A stretch of 64,000 bases of DNA from positions 62,001-126,000 of the forward strand of contig NZ_JAGINM010000018.1 in NCBI RefSeq assembly GCF_017876095.1, written 5' to 3'. Positions 52,294 to 62,650 of the stretch are shown here, piece after piece. This DNA comes from Azospirillum agricola. Lineage in GTDB: Bacteria; Pseudomonadota; Alphaproteobacteria; Azospirillales; Azospirillaceae. How positions within the stretch are numbered: the stretch's first letter is position 1; each line of letters starts with the position of its first letter. The notes below the pieces were generated by a model. The model saw only the letters and a list, made by a program, of their open reading frames with translations, did not search any database and was not told where the DNA came from. A program made the position numbers and the translations under genes.

Positions 52294-53988
52294 TCAACGC
52301 GGCGCCCGCACCTGGACGATGAAGGTCCGGGCGGCGGCGGTGACGTCATGCATGCGCTCCTGCATGGAGCCCAGCTCGCGGCACAGCTCCTCGGCGCCGG
52401 CACCGGCCTCGCGGGCGGCGGTCGCCGCCGAGGCGACGTTGCCCTCCAGACGGTGGACGCCGTCGGCGGCGGCCACGGCGGCGCGGCCGATCTCGGCGGT
52501 GGCGGCGCTCTGCTCCTCGACGGCGGCGGCCACGGCCGAGCCGATGGCCTGAAGCTCGCGCACCACCCCGGCGATGCGGTTGATGTCGCCCGCCGCCAAC
52601 CCGGTCGCGGACTGGATCGCCGCCACCTGGGCGGCGATGTCCTCGGTGGCGCGCGCCGTCTGGCTGGCGAGCTGCTTCACCTCGCTCGCCACCACGGCAA
52701 AGCCCTTCCCCGCCTCCCCCGCCCGCGCCGCCTCGATGGTGGCGTTGAGCGCCAGCAGGTTGGTCTGCCCGGCGATGCCGGCGATCAGATGGACGACGTC
52801 GCCGATGCGCTCGGCGCTGTCGACCAGCCCGGCGACCTTGCCGACCGCCTCGCCGGCGTGGGCCGCGGCCTGTTCGGCGACGCGCGAGGAATCGTCGATG
52901 CGGTCGGCGATCTCGCGGATCGAGCCGCCGAGCTGCTCGACGGCGGCCGACACCGCCTGCACGTTGGCCGACACGGTCTGCGCCACCTCGGCCGAGGCGC
53001 CGCTGCGGTCCATGTTGTGGTGGGCGCCGTCCAGCATCAGGCGCGCCGTCGTCTGCAAGCGGTCGGCCGTGCCCGACGCCTCGGACAGGGCACCGTCGAT
53101 GCTGCCCTCGAAGCGCACCGCCACCGCGTCGAGCGCGCCGCGCCGCTGCTCAGCCGCCCGCGCCTCCAGCGTGGTGCTTTCGGCCTCCAGCCGCTTCTGG
53201 TCCTCGCGACGCTGCTTGAACAGGCGGACGGCGCGGGCCATGTCGCCGATCTCGTCGCGACGCGCCTGCTCCGGCACCTCGCAGGCCAGATCATCCTCGG
53301 CCAGACGCAGCATGACGGCGCGGAGGCGCGCCAGCGGGCCGGTGACGCCGCGCGCGACCAGCCAGCCGAGCAGCAGCGAGACGGCCCCCACCCCGGCGAC
53401 GATCAGCCCGAACACCGTCATCATGCCGGCGAAGTCGGACCGCAGGTCGTCGACATAGACGCCGGTGCCGATCACCCAGTCCCAGGGCTTGAAATGGACG
53501 GAGTAGCTGAGCTTCTCGTAGGTCGCACCCTGAGGGTCGTTGGCCCTCGGCCATTCGTAATGCACGAACTCCGGAACCGGGGCCAGGGCCCCACGCACCG
53601 CCTCGCGGATGACGTAGACGCCGTTGCGGTCGCGGATCTCGCGCCCGCTCTGGCCGACCAGCTTGGCGTTGGCGTGGACGACGCCGACGATGTCGGAGGT
53701 CCAGACCCAGAGATACTCGCCGTTGTTGTAGCGGATCGCCCCGATGGCGGCGCGGGCGCGCTCCTTGGCCTCCGCCTCGTCGAGCGTTCCGTCCGTCGCC
53801 AGCCTGTGGTACCTGGCGGCGATGCTGCCGGCGCTTTCGGCGATGAAGCGGACGCTGTTCATGCGCTGCTCGACCAGCGCCCGGTTGATGAAGGAACCCC
53901 CGACCGCCGCCACCAGCCCGGCCGCGACGACCGACAGAAGCGCCAGAAACCAAATCCGCCATGTCAGGCGAAGACCAGGACCGTGCAT
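52294..53988 (-). CDS. Methyl-accepting chemotaxis protein with single Cache domain
   Basis: 564-residue transmembrane chemoreceptor. Membrane helix 1 is at about 10-32. The periplasmic sCache_2 domain runs about 40-185 (YNNGEYLWVWTSDIVGVVHA, then WDWVIGTGVYVDDL, the family end motif). Helix 2 is at about 190-212, then a HAMP domain, and a signalling domain whose tip is GIAGQTNLLALNATIEAARA followed by GEAGKGFAVVASEVKQLA. Most such sCache_2 receptors sense organic acids; lying next to ato may be relevant but is not proof. Single gene, 114 bases before atoS in the opposite order. Confidence 0.92.
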   Translation of the reverse strand: MHGPGLRLTWRIWFLALLSVVAAGLVAAVGGSFINRALVEQRMNSVRFIAESAGSIAARYHRLATDGTLDEAEAKERARAAIGAIRYNNGEYLWVWTSDIVGVVHANAKLVGQSGREIRDRNGVYVIREAVRGALAPVPEFVHYEWPRANDPQGATYEKLSYSVHFKPWDWVIGTGVYVDDLRSDFAGMMTVFGLIVAGVGAVSLLLGWLVARGVTGPLARLRAVMLRLAEDDLACEVPEQARRDEIGDMARAVRLFKQRREDQKRLEAESTTLEARAAEQRRGALDAVAVRFEGSIDGALSEASGTADRLQTTARLMLDGAHHNMDRSGASAEVAQTVSANVQAVSAAVEQLGGSIREIADRIDDSSRVAEQAAAHAGEAVGKVAGLVDSAERIGDVVHLIAGIAGQTNLLALNATIEAARAGEAGKGFAVVASEVKQLASQTARATEDIAAQVAAIQSATGLAAGDINRIAGVVRELQAIGSAVAAAVEEQSAATAEIGRAAVAAADGVHRLEGNVASAATAAREAGAGAEELCRELGSMQERMHDVTAAARTFIVQVRAPR

Positions 53989-54140
53989 GACCGCACCTCA
54001 CGCGAAAGCCGCCGGACTTCGCGCCCGGACATCATTCCTCCGCGGGTTGCAATAGACACGCCAGCGGTCCCGCCCGTCACGAAACCGCCACAAAGACAAG
54101 GGGTGGGCGGCATGACGGACGGCGACGTCCGGCCCACGGC

Positions 54141-54175
54141 GCGCAGGATTCTGCGCAGTGCGCAAAATCCTGCGC
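54141..54175. repeat. TGCGCA-type nested palindrome, copy 2
   Basis: Outer arms GCGCAGGATT (54141-54150) and AATCCTGCGC (54166-54175), inner TGCGCA repeated at 54152-54157 and 54159-54164. It lies just past the edd stop codon (54194) on the transcribed strand and may act as an mRNA 3' structure for edd. Related to 48703-48732. Confidence 0.65.
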
Positions 54176-54193
54176 AGCGTGAACGGGCTGCGC

Positions 54194-56050
<1,857 letters not shown>

Positions 56051-56122
56051 GATGGCGACTCAACCGCTGGAGGGGCGTGATGGTTTCCGGATCCAACCAT
56101 ACGCCCGGCGCGGCGCGCCGAA

Positions 56123-56139
56123 AAGAAAAAAATTTTCAT
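56123..56139. promoter_or_regulatory. Candidate HexR operator between edd and hexR
   Basis: AAGAAAAAAATTTTCAT, with a GAAAA/TTTTC dyad core, 73-89 bases before the edd ATG and 96-112 before hexR. A second 17-mer matching at 15 positions lies inside hexR (56534-56550). It stands out strongly in about 70% GC surroundings. HexR binds AT-rich palindromes in other bacteria; assignment here is inference. Confidence 0.6.
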
Positions 56140-56234
56140 ACCGCCGGCGATCCAGACCCGATTCCCCAGGCCGGACGTGGCGTTTTCCGCGGCATCCCCT
56201 CGCACAAGGCGAAATTCTTCGCCATAATCCGGCC

Positions 56235-57134
56235 ATGCCACGCCCCATCGACATCCTCGACGACATCCGCCGCCTGCAACCCGGCCTGAAGAAATCGGAG
56301 GCGCGGGTCGCCGCCCTGGTGCTGGCCGATCCCCGCAAGGTGTTGGAACAGAACGTCACCACCCTCGCCCACGGCGCCGACGTCAGCGAAGCCACGGTCG
56401 TCCGCTTCTGCCGCAGCGTCGGCTGTGCCGGCTTCCCCGACTTCAAGCTTCGGCTGGCCGAATGCCAGGCGCGCGGCGGCACCCCCTATGTCAGCCAGGA
56501 CGTCGCCCCCGGCGACGGCGTCGGCACGCTGGCAAGAAAAATTTTTTCATCGAGCGCCGCCGCCCTGACCGCCGCGGCGGCCACGCTCGACGAGACGGCG
56601 CTCGGGGCCGCCATCGCCCTGCTGGCCGGCGCCCCGCGCGTGCTGTGCGTCGGGGCCGGCGCCTCGGGGGCGCTGGCGCAGGACGCCGCCCACAAGCTGC
56701 TGCGCTTCGGCGCCGACGCGCAGTCCTGCCCCGATCCGATGCTGGCCCGCATGCTGCTGCTCAATCTGGGCGAGCGCGGGGTCCTGCTGGCCGTCTCCAA
56801 CACCGGGCGCAGCGGCGCCGTCAACGATCTGGCCATGGCGGCGCGGGCACAGGGCACGGCGGTGGTGGCGATCACCGCCCCCGGCTCGCCCCTCGCCCGC
56901 ATCGCCAGCGTCGCCATCGCCAGCCAGCCGGTCGAGGACACGGAGATGTACACGCCGATGGCCTCGCGCCTCGTGCATCTGGCGCTGATCGACGTGCTGT
57001 CCACCGGGGTCGCCCTGCGGCTCGGCGATCCGGCCGTCCGCCACCTCGCCAGGGTCAAGGCGGCGATCAACGCCAGCCGCTCCCCCGACGCCCCATCCGA
57101 CTCCCCGCTGCCGCAACCGTCATCCGACCATTGA
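56235..57134 (+). CDS. hexR: RpiR/MurR-family regulator, HexR type
   Basis: 299 residues: N-terminal RpiR-type HTH (about 1-80, LAHGADVSEATVVRFCRSVG) and a SIS sugar-phosphate-binding domain (about 120-270, VLCVGAGASGALAQDAAHKL, then LLAVSNTGRSGAVNDL). HexR proteins repress Entner-Doudoroff genes and release DNA on binding KDPG. Divergent position from edd supports the name. An AT-rich copy of the putative operator lies within codons about 100-105, a possible autoregulatory roadblock site. Confidence 0.9.
   Translation: MPRPIDILDDIRRLQPGLKKSEARVAALVLADPRKVLEQNVTTLAHGADVSEATVVRFCRSVGCAGFPDFKLRLAECQARGGTPYVSQDVAPGDGVGTLARKIFSSSAAALTAAAATLDETALGAAIALLAGAPRVLCVGAGASGALAQDAAHKLLRFGADAQSCPDPMLARMLLLNLGERGVLLAVSNTGRSGAVNDLAMAARAQGTAVVAITAPGSPLARIASVAIASQPVEDTEMYTPMASRLVHLALIDVLSTGVALRLGDPAVRHLARVKAAINASRSPDAPSDSPLPQPSSDH
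56534..56550. promoter_or_regulatory. Second HexR-type motif, inside hexR
   Basis: AAGAAAAATTTTTTCAT differs from the intergenic copy at only two bases. Within the gene it encodes ARKIFSS using AT-rich codons (AGA AAA ATT TTT TCA) that are rare in this genome, suggesting selection on the DNA rather than on the protein. Confidence 0.5.
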
Positions 57135-57273
57135 CCAACGGGGCGGCCCCGCCCACGGGCCATCCCCTTGTACCATCGTCCAATTATTGCGCGTTCAAAC
57201 GGTGGGTATCCTCCACAGCAACCCGCACCCGCCAAACCGGGACACACCGTTGCCTAGGATGAGGACAGCCCCC

Positions 57274-57717
57274 ATGAAGCGCCCCCTTTCCGCCCGCCTG
57301 CGCACGCTCGCCCTCGCCGGTCTCGCGCTCGGCGCCCTGGCCGCCGCCCCGACCACCGTCTCCGCCCATGGCGACATGACGCCCCAGCCGGTGGACACCA
57401 CCGGCCTCGACAAGCTGGGCGAAACCTGGAAGGACGCCAACCCCTTCCGCGGCAACCCGCGCGCCATCGAGATCGGAGCCTCGGCCTTCAACCAGAACTG
57501 CGCGCGCTGCCACGGGCTGGGCGCGGTGTCCGGCGGCATCGCCCCCGACCTGCGCTATCTGGAGGCCGGCGACAGCGGCGACGAGTGGTTCAAGGAGCGC
57601 GTCATCAACGGCGCGGTCCGCAACGGAGTCACCTACATGCCGCGCTTCGGCGAGGCGCTGGGCCAGGAGGCCCTGTGGGCCATCCGGAGCTGGCTGGAGA
57701 CCGTCCACGCCGACTGA
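57274..57717 (+). CDS. Periplasmic c-type cytochrome (PedF-like)
   Basis: 147-residue cytochrome c with a signal peptide (1-31, cleavage at VSA before HGD), haem motif CARCH (C76, C79, H80) and a probable axial Met (M122) in YMPRFGEALGQEAL. It resembles cytochromes that accept electrons from PQQ-dependent alcohol dehydrogenases (PedF/c550 type). It opens a run of PQQ-linked genes. GAGGAC lies before the ATG at 57274; an in-frame ATG at 57187 would add a non-signal stretch. A TTGTACCATCG motif lies about 100 bases upstream. Confidence 0.88.
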   Translation: MKRPLSARLRTLALAGLALGALAAAPTTVSAHGDMTPQPVDTTGLDKLGETWKDANPFRGNPRAIEIGASAFNQNCARCHGLGAVSGGIAPDLRYLEAGDSGDEWFKERVINGAVRNGVTYMPRFGEALGQEALWAIRSWLETVHAD

Positions 57718-57904
57718 CAGCGGGAGCCACGCTTCCGGACGACACGCTGGTGCGGCGTGCGGCAAGTTCGCGCACGAAACAGTCAGCCTCTTGTATCAGT
57801 TGCCGCGCTCCGGCCGGTTCTGCCAGTATGTATGGAAGGGGGACGGGGGCCACGCCTCCCGCCCCCAACCGCGCCCTCCGCCGCTCCCATGGGGACAGCA
57901 GGCC

Positions 57905-58555
57905 ATGACCCGGATCCTGATCGCCGACGACCACCCGATGGTGCGCGACGCCCTGCGCAACGCGGTGCTCTATTCCTGCCAGGCCACCGACGTGATGGAG
58001 GCCGACGGGTTGGAGTCCGTGATGCGCGCGCTGGAGGAGCGGGGCGACATGGACCTGATCCTGCTCGACGTGAACATGCCCGGCATGAACGGGCTGGGCG
58101 GACTGCGCACCCTGCGCCAGCGCTTCCCGGCCACGCCGGTCGTGGTCGTGTCGGCGCACGAGGAACGGCGCATGGTGCGCGAGGCGATGGACAGCGGCGC
58201 CGCCGGCTTCATCCCCAAATCGACCCCGCGCGACGCCATCGCCTCGGCGCTGCGCCAAGTGCTGAATGGCGAACTCTACGTCCCTCCGCAGAGCGACGAC
58301 GACCCCGCCGGGGACGACCTGGAGGACGCCGAAACCGCCGACATCGCCCGGCGCATCGCCACCCTCACCGCCCAGCAGCAGCGCGTGCTGGAGATGCTGG
58401 GAACCGGAAAGCTCAACAAGGAAATCGCCTTCGACCTCAGCATCACCGAAACCACGGTGAAGGCGCACGTCTCCGCCATCCTGCAAAAGTTGAAGGTCTA
58501 CAGCCGCACCCAGGCGGTGGTCATCGCCAACCGGGTGCTGGCCGGACGCCGCTGA
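57905..58555 (+). CDS. LuxR-type (NarL-family) response regulator
   Basis: 216-residue regulator: receiver 1-125 with phosphoacceptor D55 (LILLDVNMPGMNG) and acidic D8-D9, and a C-terminal LuxR HTH at about 150-210 (LTAQQQRVLEMLGTGKLNKE, then SITETTVKAHVSAIL). Receiver and position beside cytochrome and pqq genes resemble AgmR/ExaE-type activators of PQQ-dependent alcohol oxidation. No partner kinase is here. It lies on the same strand as the cytochrome, with its own 187-base upstream region. Confidence 0.88.
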   Translation: MTRILIADDHPMVRDALRNAVLYSCQATDVMEADGLESVMRALEERGDMDLILLDVNMPGMNGLGGLRTLRQRFPATPVVVVSAHEERRMVREAMDSGAAGFIPKSTPRDAIASALRQVLNGELYVPPQSDDDPAGDDLEDAETADIARRIATLTAQQQRVLEMLGTGKLNKEIAFDLSITETTVKAHVSAILQKLKVYSRTQAVVIANRVLAGRR

Positions 58556-58588
58556 CGGAACACCCGCCGACGGAACATCGCCGACACC

Positions 58589-59152
58589 ATGAAACTCTTC
58601 AGCGCCGCCATGATCGCCGCCGCCCTGCTGGCGGCGGCGATCCCGTTCGTTCCCGCCAAGGCCGCCAGCGTTGAGGAGCCGCCAGGTTTCCGCCTGTCGG
58701 ACTACCGCGCCCCCACGCCGGCGGGCCTGTCGGGCGCCGTCACCCTCGACACGGGTGGCGTGCGAGCCTTGCTGGAACGGGGCGGAACGGTTCCGATCTA
58801 CGTCCAGAAGCTCGACCGCAGCACGCTCCCCGGCGCGCCCTGGCTGCTGTCAAAGCCGTTTCGCCAGATTCCCGGCAGCGTCTGGCTGCCCAACGTCGGG
58901 CTGGGCGCTCCCGACCCGGCGACGCTGTCCTGGTTCGAGCAGCATCTTGCCCGGCTGACCGGCGGCGACCGCGCGCATGGCCTGCTGTTCTACTGCCTGT
59001 CCGACTGCTGGCTGTCGTGGAACGCGGCCAAACGGGCGGTGCTGGCCGGCTACACCCGCGTCCATTGGTACCCCACGGGCGTCGACGGCTGGATGGAGGC
59101 CGGGTTGCCGACGGAGGAGGCGCAGCCGCTGCCCGGTCCGCCGGCACCGTAG
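58589..59152 (+). CDS. PQQ-dependent catabolism-associated CXXCW-type protein
   Basis: 187 residues with a signal peptide (1-25) and the motif YCLSDCWLSWNAAKRA (C135, C139, W140) in a rhodanese-like fold. This matches a small family found beside PQQ-dependent dehydrogenases and their cytochromes. Its role is not settled; a redox or maturation function in the periplasm is plausible. It starts 33 bases after the response regulator. It precedes pqqA by 156 bases. Confidence 0.85.
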   Translation: MKLFSAAMIAAALLAAAIPFVPAKAASVEEPPGFRLSDYRAPTPAGLSGAVTLDTGGVRALLERGGTVPIYVQKLDRSTLPGAPWLLSKPFRQIPGSVWLPNVGLGAPDPATLSWFEQHLARLTGGDRAHGLLFYCLSDCWLSWNAAKRAVLAGYTRVHWYPTGVDGWMEAGLPTEEAQPLPGPPAP

Positions 59153-59210
59153 AAGGCGCGATCTTGGAATCCCATGGCGGGGGCATGGAACCGATCGGCT
59201 CCCCCGGCAT

Positions 59211-59279
59211 TGCACCATCGTACCATGGCCGGTCCCCCGTCCGACCGGTATTATTCCCATCGACCAACAGTAGTGGTCG
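59211..59279 (+). promoter_or_regulatory. Candidate pqqA control region
   Basis: A direct repeat ACCAT (59214-59218, 59222-59226) spaced eight bases apart lies directly upstream of a TATTAT (59249-59254). An inverted repeat CGACCA / TGGTCG (59261-59266, 59274-59279) follows in the leader. ACCATCGT is shared with the region before the cytochrome gene (57172-57179). An AgmR-like activator site is suggested, not shown. Confidence 0.35.
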
Positions 59280-59308
59280 CCAACAATCCATAATTGGGAG
59301 AAACCAGA

Positions 59309-59389
59309 ATGAAGACCTGGCGCAAACCGAAGACCACCGAGATCGCGGTCGGCACGGAGATCAACGCCTACGCCTGCGCCGCGCTGTAA
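59309..59389 (+). CDS. pqqA: PQQ precursor peptide
   Basis: 26-residue ribosomal precursor of pyrroloquinoline quinone; too short for common gene callers. It ends EINAYACAAL, with the cross-linked pair E17 and Y21 in the invariant E-x-x-x-Y spacing. PqqE joins these two side chains while PqqD holds the peptide. GGGAG precedes the ATG. Followed by a stem-loop before pqqB. Confidence 0.97.
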   Translation: MKTWRKPKTTEIAVGTEINAYACAAL

Positions 59390-59406
59390 GCCGGACCGGC
59401 TTGGCC

Positions 59407-59441
59407 GATGGGCGCCGCGTCCCCGCACCGCGGCGCCCATC
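59407..59441 (+). terminator. Stem-loop between pqqA and pqqB
   Basis: Perfect 13-bp arms (59407-59419, 59429-59441) around a 9-base loop, no U-tract. Hairpins here are usual in pqq operons and raise pqqA transcript relative to the downstream enzymes. Confidence 0.7.
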
Positions 59442-59490
59442 CTCCGGCACCACCCCTTCTCAGCCCCCCTGCCAGCGTGAGGGCCGGCCC

Positions 59491-60438
59491 ATGCACATCC
59501 TCGTTCTCGGCTCGGCGGCCGGCGGCGGCTTTCCCCAATGGAACTGCGCCTGCGAAGGTTGCCGCCGCGCCCGCGCCGGCGATCCGGCCGCCCGGCCCCG
59601 CACCCAGTCCTCGCTGGCGGTCAGCGCCGACGGCGCGCGCTGGATCCTGCTGAACGCCTCGCCCGACCTGGGGGCGCAGTTGCTCGCCAACCCCGCCCTG
59701 CATCCCCCCATCGCGCTCGAGGGGAGCGCCACGCGCGGCAACCCGATCGCCGCCGCCCTGCTGACCAACGCCGACATCGACCATGTGGCCGGGCTTCTCA
59801 CCCTGCGGGAGTCCCACCCCTTCGCGGTCTACGCCACGCCACGCGTCCAGGGCGTGCTGGCCGCCAACCCGGTCTTCAACGTGCTGAACCCGGCCCTGGT
59901 GCCGCGCCGCCCGATGAGCCTCTGCACGCCCTTCGAACCGGCCGACGCCGCCGGCCGGCCGCTGGGGCTGGAGATCGAGGCCTTCGCCGTCCCCGGCAAG
60001 GTGGCGCTCTATCTGGAGGACGAAGCCGCCGGCCCGTCCTTCGGCTCGGTCGCCGAGGACACGGTGGCGCTGCGCGTCCGGCCGGCCGACGGCTCCAGCG
60101 AGGGGCTGTTCTACATCCCCGGCTGCGCCGCCCTTCCCGGCTGGCTGGCCGACCGGCTGTACGGGGCGCCGCTCGTGCTGTTCGACGGCACCACCTGGAC
60201 CGACGACGAGATGATCCGCACCGGGACCGGCGTGAAGACGGCCGCCCGCATGGGCCACATGCCGATGTCGGGGCCGGACGGCAGCCTTGCCGCCTTCGCG
60301 TCGCTGAACGTCGCGACCAAGATCTACATCCACATCAACAACACCAACCCCGCGCTGCTGGAGGATTCGCCGGAACGGCGGAAGGCGGAAGCGGCGGGAT
60401 GGCACATCGCCCATGACGGGCTGGAGCTGACCCTATGA
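59491..60438 (+). CDS. pqqB: PQQ biosynthesis protein PqqB
   Basis: 315-residue metallo-beta-lactamase-fold oxygenase-like protein that acts on the tyrosine part of the PQQ intermediate. It starts MHILVLGSAAGGGFPQWNCA, with CACEGCRRAR as the Cys-containing structural-metal loop. LLTNADIDHVAGLLTLRE is the modified metal-binding region (Asp-His rather than the full HxHxDH), and NVATKIYIHINNTNP is typical near the end. Overlaps pqqC by four bases. Confidence 0.96.
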   Translation: MHILVLGSAAGGGFPQWNCACEGCRRARAGDPAARPRTQSSLAVSADGARWILLNASPDLGAQLLANPALHPPIALEGSATRGNPIAAALLTNADIDHVAGLLTLRESHPFAVYATPRVQGVLAANPVFNVLNPALVPRRPMSLCTPFEPADAAGRPLGLEIEAFAVPGKVALYLEDEAAGPSFGSVAEDTVALRVRPADGSSEGLFYIPGCAALPGWLADRLYGAPLVLFDGTTWTDDEMIRTGTGVKTAARMGHMPMSGPDGSLAAFASLNVATKIYIHINNTNPALLEDSPERRKAEAAGWHIAHDGLELTL

Positions 60439-61211
60439 GCGCATTTCTGTCGGTCGAGGCTTTCCGCGACGCGCTGCACGCCATCGGCGAGCGGCAGTAC
60501 CACGACCTTCATCCCTTCCACCAGCTCCTGCACGGCGGCCGGCTGGAGAAGGGCCAGATCCAGGCCTGGGCGCTGAACCGCTTCTATTACCAGGTGTCGA
60601 TCCCGCGCAAGGATCTGACCATCATGTCCCGCATGGACGACCCGGCCCTGCGCCGCGCCTGGCTGCAACGGGTGCTCGACCATGACGGGCTGAACCAGCA
60701 GGGCGAACCGGACGAGGGCAAGGTCGGCGGCATCGAACGCTGGCTGCGGCTGACCGACGGGCTTGGACTCGACCGCGACTATGTGCGGTCGCTGGAGGGC
60801 ATCCTGCCGGCGACGCGCTACGCGGTGGACGCGTACGTCAACTTCGTGCGCGACCATTCGCTGCTGGAGGCGGTCGCCTCCTCGTTGACCGAGCTGTTCG
60901 CCCCCTCGATCCACCGCGAGCGCATCGCCGGCTTCGAGCAGAACTACGCCTTCGCCAACGACAGCACGCTCTCCTACTTCCGCAAGCGGCTGGACGAGGC
61001 GCCGCGCGACGTCGAGTTCGGACTCAACTACGTGCTGGCCAACGCCCGCACCGCCGAGCAGCAGCAGCAATGCCTGCGCGCCCTGCGCTTCAAGACCGAG
61101 CTGCTCTGGGCGCAGCTCGACGCGCTGCACCACGCCTACGTCACGCCGAACCTGATCCCGCCCGGCGCCTTCGTCCCCGCCGACATGGCGCCGACGGAGT
61201 ACCGCCGGTGA
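60435..61211 (+). CDS. pqqC: PQQ synthase PqqC
   Basis: 258-residue cofactor-free oxidase that performs the final ring closure and eight-electron oxidation to PQQ. It is haem-oxygenase/TenA-like in fold. Conserved stretches are YHDLHPFHQLLHGGRLEKGQ, WALNRFYYQVSIPRKDL and DHSLLEAVASSLTELFAP, giving the His/Tyr/Arg active site. The start overlaps pqqB (ATGA) and the stop overlaps the pqqD GTG start. Confidence 0.97.
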   Translation: MSAFLSVEAFRDALHAIGERQYHDLHPFHQLLHGGRLEKGQIQAWALNRFYYQVSIPRKDLTIMSRMDDPALRRAWLQRVLDHDGLNQQGEPDEGKVGGIERWLRLTDGLGLDRDYVRSLEGILPATRYAVDAYVNFVRDHSLLEAVASSLTELFAPSIHRERIAGFEQNYAFANDSTLSYFRKRLDEAPRDVEFGLNYVLANARTAEQQQQCLRALRFKTELLWAQLDALHHAYVTPNLIPPGAFVPADMAPTEYRR

Positions 61212-61498
61212 CCCTGGCCGGCATCGCGGAAAGCGACCGGCTGCGGCTGGCCCCCGGCGTCATGCTGCGCCACGACCGCCTGCGCGGGCAGTGGATGCTG
61301 ATGGGGCCGGAGCGGCTGCTGGTGCTGGACGACATGGCCCTGGCCGTCATCCGCGCCGCCACCGGCCCGGAGGCGGGGGACGTGGCCCAGGCCATCGACC
61401 GGCTGGCGGCGGAATACGACGCCCCGCGCGACGAGATCTCCGCCGACGTGCTGGAACTTCTGACCGACCTGCGCAACAAGGGGTATCTCACGGCATGA
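61208..61498 (+). CDS. pqqD: PQQ peptide chaperone PqqD
   Basis: 96-residue RiPP recognition element that binds PqqA and presents it to PqqE. It begins at a GTG overlapping the pqqC stop (GTGA). It has the family sequence LAPGVMLRHDRLRGQWMLMG, then PERLLVLDDMALAVI and LLTDLRNKGYL at the C terminus. Longer frames upstream lie within pqqC and are rejected. Confidence 0.95.
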   Translation: MTLAGIAESDRLRLAPGVMLRHDRLRGQWMLMGPERLLVLDDMALAVIRAATGPEAGDVAQAIDRLAAEYDAPRDEISADVLELLTDLRNKGYLTA

Positions 61499-62613
61499 GC
61501 TGCGCCCTGCCCGCCTTTGCCGCCATGGCGGCCAACGCCCCGGCCCCGCCCTTCGCGGTGCTGATGGAGCTGACGCACCGCTGCCCGCTGCGCTGCCCCT
61601 ACTGCTCCAACCCCACCGCCCTCGATCCGGCCAGCGCCGAGCTGGACACCGCGACCTGGATGCGCGTGCTGGACGAGGCCGCCGACGTCGGCGCCCTCCA
61701 GGTCCATTTCTCCGGCGGCGAGCCCTGCGTCCGCAAGGATCTGGAGGAGCTGGTCGCCCACGCCACCGACATCGGGCTGTACAGCAACCTGATCACCTCG
61801 GCGGTGCTGCTCGACGCGGAGCGGCTGAAGCGGTTGAAGGCGGCCGGCCTCCAGCATGTGCAGATCAGCCTCCAGGACAGCGAGGCGGAGGGCGCCGACC
61901 GCGTCGGCGGCTATCGCGGCGGCCACGCGCGCAAGCTCGACACCGCCCGGCTGGTGGTGGCGGAGGGGCTGGCCCTGACCATCAACGCCGTGCTCCACCG
62001 CCACAACATCGGGCGGGTGAACGAGGTCATCGATCTGGCGCTCGACCTTGGGGCCGGGCGGATCGAGATCGCCAACGTGCAGTATTACGGCTGGGCGCTG
62101 GAGAACCGCGCGGCGCTGATGCCGTCGCGCGACCAGCTGCTGGCGATGGACGCCGCCGTGCGCGCCCGGCTGCCGGAACTGGCCGGGCGGATCGTCGTCG
62201 ATTACGTGGTCCCCGACTATTACGCCCGCCGTCCGAAATCCTGCATGGGCGGCTGGGCGCGGCGCTTCATGAACGTGACCCCGCGCGGCCGCGTCCTGCC
62301 CTGCCACGCGGCGGAAACCATTCCGGGGATGGAGTTCGAAACGGTGTTCGACCGCAGCCTGTCGGAGATCTGGACCGACGGCACGGCCTTCACCCGCTAC
62401 CGGGGCACCGCCTGGATGCCGCAGCCCTGCCGGTCCTGCGACCACAAGGAGGAGGATTGGGGCGGCTGCCGCTGCCAGGCCCTGGCGCTGGCCGGCGACG
62501 CCGACGCCGCCGACCCGGTGTGCGAGCTGTCCTCGGCGCACGAGGCCGTCGCCGCGCTGCGCGACCGCGACGCGGCGGCGCTCGGCACGGAGTGGCGCTA
62601 CCGGGGGTTGTGA
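61495..62613 (+). CDS. pqqE: Radical SAM enzyme PqqE
   Basis: 372-residue radical SAM protein that makes the Glu-Tyr carbon-carbon bond in PqqA. The 4Fe-4S motif is ELTHRCPLRCPYCSNP (C30, C34, C37). A SPASM domain with extra clusters occupies the C-terminal third (SCMGGWARRFMNVTPRGRVL, then CRSCDHKEEDWGGCRCQA). Overlaps pqqD by four bases. Last gene of pqqABCDE; no pqqF/G peptidase is visible. Confidence 0.97.
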   Translation: MSCALPAFAAMAANAPAPPFAVLMELTHRCPLRCPYCSNPTALDPASAELDTATWMRVLDEAADVGALQVHFSGGEPCVRKDLEELVAHATDIGLYSNLITSAVLLDAERLKRLKAAGLQHVQISLQDSEAEGADRVGGYRGGHARKLDTARLVVAEGLALTINAVLHRHNIGRVNEVIDLALDLGAGRIEIANVQYYGWALENRAALMPSRDQLLAMDAAVRARLPELAGRIVVDYVVPDYYARRPKSCMGGWARRFMNVTPRGRVLPCHAAETIPGMEFETVFDRSLSEIWTDGTAFTRYRGTAWMPQPCRSCDHKEEDWGGCRCQALALAGDADAADPVCELSSAHEAVAALRDRDAAALGTEWRYRGL

Positions 62614-62650
62614 CGCCGCCGGGGCCACCGTCCAGGCACCGGACCCGGCG

